Notes under the pieces: model-generated
Told to the model about the DNA's origin: nothing
Seen by the model: only the letters and a program-made list of their open reading frames with translations
Database searches by the model: none
Part shown: positions 62,107 to 64,000 of the stretch, piece by piece
How the letters are laid out: every line of letters starts with the position of its first letter
How positions within the stretch are numbered: position 1 is the stretch's first letter
Made by a program: the position numbers and the translations under genes
Assembly (NCBI GenBank): GCA_027488395.1
Contig: JAIYBT010000026.1
Coordinates: forward strand, 1-64,000
Length of the DNA: 64,000 nt
Direction: 5' to 3'
From: Methylophilaceae bacterium
GTDB taxonomy: Bacteria; Pseudomonadota; Gammaproteobacteria; Burkholderiales; Methylophilaceae

Positions 62107-62353
62107 GTATTTCCTTTCATCGCGCACTTGTTTGTCGCGTACTTTTTCATGACACACATTAGAATAGGTATTGTTTAACATGATGATGTTACTCGGGATG
62201 ACCGTCTGATAAGCGTGATGGCGTTCATGGGATGTCAAAAAAACAGAAGATGCAGCCATGTGCTGCAGGCCACGCGTTGAGGCTTGACCATGCTCTGGGC
62301 AAGCAAGGGGGCGGGTGTGCATCGGCAGCATCCAGCGGGGTAGTTAAGCATGC

Positions 62354-63250
62354 TTAAATTACATGTGCGCTAGCTGGGGTCACTGTGACACTCACTTTTA
62401 AGTGTTGTTGGCCGCCGCCTAGCACCACGCCGCGCATGGGTGAGACATCACTAAAATCACGGCCCCACCCCACGGTGATATGTTCTTGTTGCACCAAGCA
62501 ATCATTGGTTGGGTCAAAATCGACCCAACCATAGACGGGGCAATAGACGGACACCCAGGCATGTGAAGCATCCGCGCCCACCATCCGAGGCTTGCCTGCT
62601 GGGGGATGAGTCAAAATATAACCACTCACATACCGACATGGCAGCCCGAGTGAACGCAAAGCACCGATCATCAAATGGGCAAAATCTTGGCAAACCCCGC
62701 GTTTTCCACGTAGCACTTCATCGAGTGGGGTGGATACATCGGTGGCTTGCGCATCAAATTTAAAGGTGTTGAACATATGCCGTGTGAGCGCCATAGCAGC
62801 CAATAATATGGGTTGATTTGCGCGTATACGTTCGCGCGCAAATTGCGCCAGTGCCTCATTGGGTTTGATTTTGGCACACGCATATAAAAAGCGACTGGCA
62901 TCCGTATGTCGGCTGGCTTGATGTTGCATCATCCAAGCAACTTCTTCCCACGCTGGGCTCTGCTGATAGGCGTCCAAGGTCGGGCGTGCTTGACACGCCA
63001 CTTCAAACCTTGAGGTCACTTTCAGCTGTTGATGGGGCGCTAAAATGGTTAGGTAATCGTTGTGATTGCCAAAAAAGTCAGTGCGATGTGCTTGTTCTGA
63101 CGGGTGTGGATCGCATTGCAACACATGCGACAAGCATTGCTGAAATGGGGTTTCCCGTGGCACCAAATGTAACAGCTGTTGTGACTGTGTCACCACGCTA
63201 TCGTATTGGTAATGGGTTTGGTGTTCAACCAAATAGCGCAGCTCACTCAT
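62354..63250 (-). CDS. transglutaminase-like protein with N-terminal bacterial domain
   Basis: 298 residues. N-terminal bacterial transglutaminase domain (LRYLVEHQTHYQYDSVVTQSQQLLHLVPRE) then the papain-like catalytic domain: Cys in GKRGVCQDFAHLMIGALRSLGLPCRYVSGY, His in DASHAWVSVYCPVYGWVDFDPTND with the Asp. The triad is complete. It is 13 bp downstream of the alpha-E gene. Such pairs, usually with a circularly permuted ATP-grasp gene, are common, but the pathway is not known; peptide ligation or cleavage is suggested. Confidence 0.9.
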   Translation of the reverse strand: MSELRYLVEHQTHYQYDSVVTQSQQLLHLVPRETPFQQCLSHVLQCDPHPSEQAHRTDFFGNHNDYLTILAPHQQLKVTSRFEVACQARPTLDAYQQSPAWEEVAWMMQHQASRHTDASRFLYACAKIKPNEALAQFARERIRANQPILLAAMALTRHMFNTFKFDAQATDVSTPLDEVLRGKRGVCQDFAHLMIGALRSLGLPCRYVSGYILTHPPAGKPRMVGADASHAWVSVYCPVYGWVDFDPTNDCLVQQEHITVGWGRDFSDVSPMRGVVLGGGQQHLKVSVTVTPASAHVI

Positions 63251-63263
63251 GATCTCACTCGGG

Positions 63264-64000
63264 TTAATAGCCAGTGGTGGCGTGGCTGCTGGTGTAGCTA
63301 AAAAAGCGTAAACTTAAGCGATCAGACAACGCCAATGTCACAGCATAAGTGTGGTCTAGCCATGCAGTGAGGGCGGCACTGCCAGGGTGAAAATGCTGAT
63401 CGGGGTCCAAATCCAGCAGTGCTTGCCAGCAATCTTTAAGCGCACTGGCAATACCGCCCGCATCGTCTTTTGCATCCATATCCTCTAAATATTTGACGAG
63501 GCCACGAATTTGAAAGGCAATTGCATTTGGGTTTTGCCCATCCATCAACAACATATCCAGCACCGGTAACCACTCAGGTTGTGATGCATAGCGTGCGCGA
63601 TAAGTCACTAGATTATTGGTGACCTGTAACAACCACTCTAAATTACTATGCTGTGGCATGTGGATAGCGCGGCTCAGTAACACGCACATAAACTGTAAGC
63701 GCTCAATCCGTCGACCCAAAGACATAAAGCGCCAGCCCAAATCACGTGTCATCCAATCCATTGCAAAGCCAGTGAGCGTGACAAAATGATTAATCGCCAA
63801 TTCGATATAAGCGTTGGCCTCTTGCAAGCTAGGGTGTGGCTGACGGGTAATGAATTGGCGAGACAGTAAGTTAACCGTGCGCCAATGGTCGTTTGAAATG
63901 CGCTCACGCAGGTTAAACGCTTGTTGAAACAATTGCTGCACACTGGTCGCTAAACTGTTTGATTGTTGTGAAAACACCGCACGAATCAACAAAGGTTCGA
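63264..64000 (-). CDS. alpha-E domain protein (DUF403), 5' part outside the window
   Basis: About 245 codons of an all-helical alpha-E protein: WRTVNLLSRQFITRQP, FVTLTGFAMDWMTRDLGWRFMSLGRRIERLQFM, VDMLLMDGQNPNAIAFQIRGL with LPVL before it. The reading frame runs open past 63992 to the window edge (EPLLIRAVF), and family members are about 310 residues, so the true start lies beyond 64000. Operon with the transglutaminase-like gene downstream. Confidence 0.88.
   Translation of the reverse strand, partial: EPLLIRAVFSQQSNSLATSVQQLFQQAFNLRERISNDHWRTVNLLSRQFITRQPHPSLQEANAYIELAINHFVTLTGFAMDWMTRDLGWRFMSLGRRIERLQFMCVLLSRAIHMPQHSNLEWLLQVTNNLVTYRARYASQPEWLPVLDMLLMDGQNPNAIAFQIRGLVKYLEDMDAKDDAGGIASALKDCWQALLDLDPDQHFHPGSAALTAWLDHTYAVTLALSDRLSLRFFSYTSSHATTGY

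Overview
The window looks like a betaproteobacterial chromosome, most like a methylotroph-type Nitrosomonadales/Methylophilaceae genome. That is inference from gene content: an hpf-hprK-rapZ-EIIA-HPr-PtsI block without a sugar permease, a split B12-dependent ribonucleotide reductase (nrdJa/nrdJb), an MSHA-type pilus locus, PEP-CTERM exported proteins, waaA and an ovothiol pair. Most of it is compact and gene-dense. The stretch from about 17.2 to 24.5 kb is AT-rich, repeat-rich and partly decayed, and behaves as an accessory region.

Layout. 0-0.3 kb: tRNA-Pro, tRNA-Arg, tRNA-His. 0.4-11.6 kb: a diguanylate cyclase followed by a tightly coupled MSHA/type IV pilus-like operon (secretin, TPR protein, MshE ATPase with a c-di-GMP-binding type N-terminus, MshG platform, two inner-membrane assembly proteins, two prepilin-like proteins). 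11.6-13.7 kb: moeB-like E1 enzyme and convergent waaA. 13.8-17.2 kb: nrdJa and nrdJb, preceded by two NrdR-box-like sites and a folded leader RNA, with a very long hairpin between the two genes. 17.2-24.5 kb: a complete IS3-family element with its 4-bp target duplication, a Cys-rich secreted unknown, the remains of a PIN/RHH toxin-antitoxin pair, three PEP-CTERM proteins, a doubly broken NERD gene and five copies of a dispersed repeat.

24.6-35.5 kb: ADP-ribosylglycohydrolase-like protein, MsrB, ATM1-type ABC exporter, Sel1 protein, OvoA with a PLP lyase that is probably OvoB, DUF1223, EF-hand protein and a bestrophin-like channel. 35.7-38.0 kb: a bufferin-like RiPP system, made of a secreted Cys-rich precursor, a strong terminator, a DUF692-DUF2063 fusion protein and what looks like a truncated DoxX gene. 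38.0-46.6 kb: MocR regulator, FdhF/YdeP oxidoreductase with a small partner, DUF2252 protein, and a large SBP-PAS-GGDEF-EAL sensor. 46.9-51.7 kb: a duplicated-sensor CheW protein, YgjP-like metallopeptidase, polysaccharide-deacetylase-like protein, AlkB. 51.9-56.6 kb: hpf and the regulatory PTS. 56.7-64.0 kb: oligopeptidase A, an HPPD-like VOC protein, TPMT, a HAD phosphatase, and a transglutaminase plus alpha-E protein running off the window end.

The most promising targets for new biology are the bufferin-like cluster with its fused enzyme and built-in terminator, the nrdJ leader RNA and inter-gene hairpin, and the dispersed repeat that lies at the broken end of the PIN toxin gene. All function calls rest on motif recognition by eye; no database search was run.
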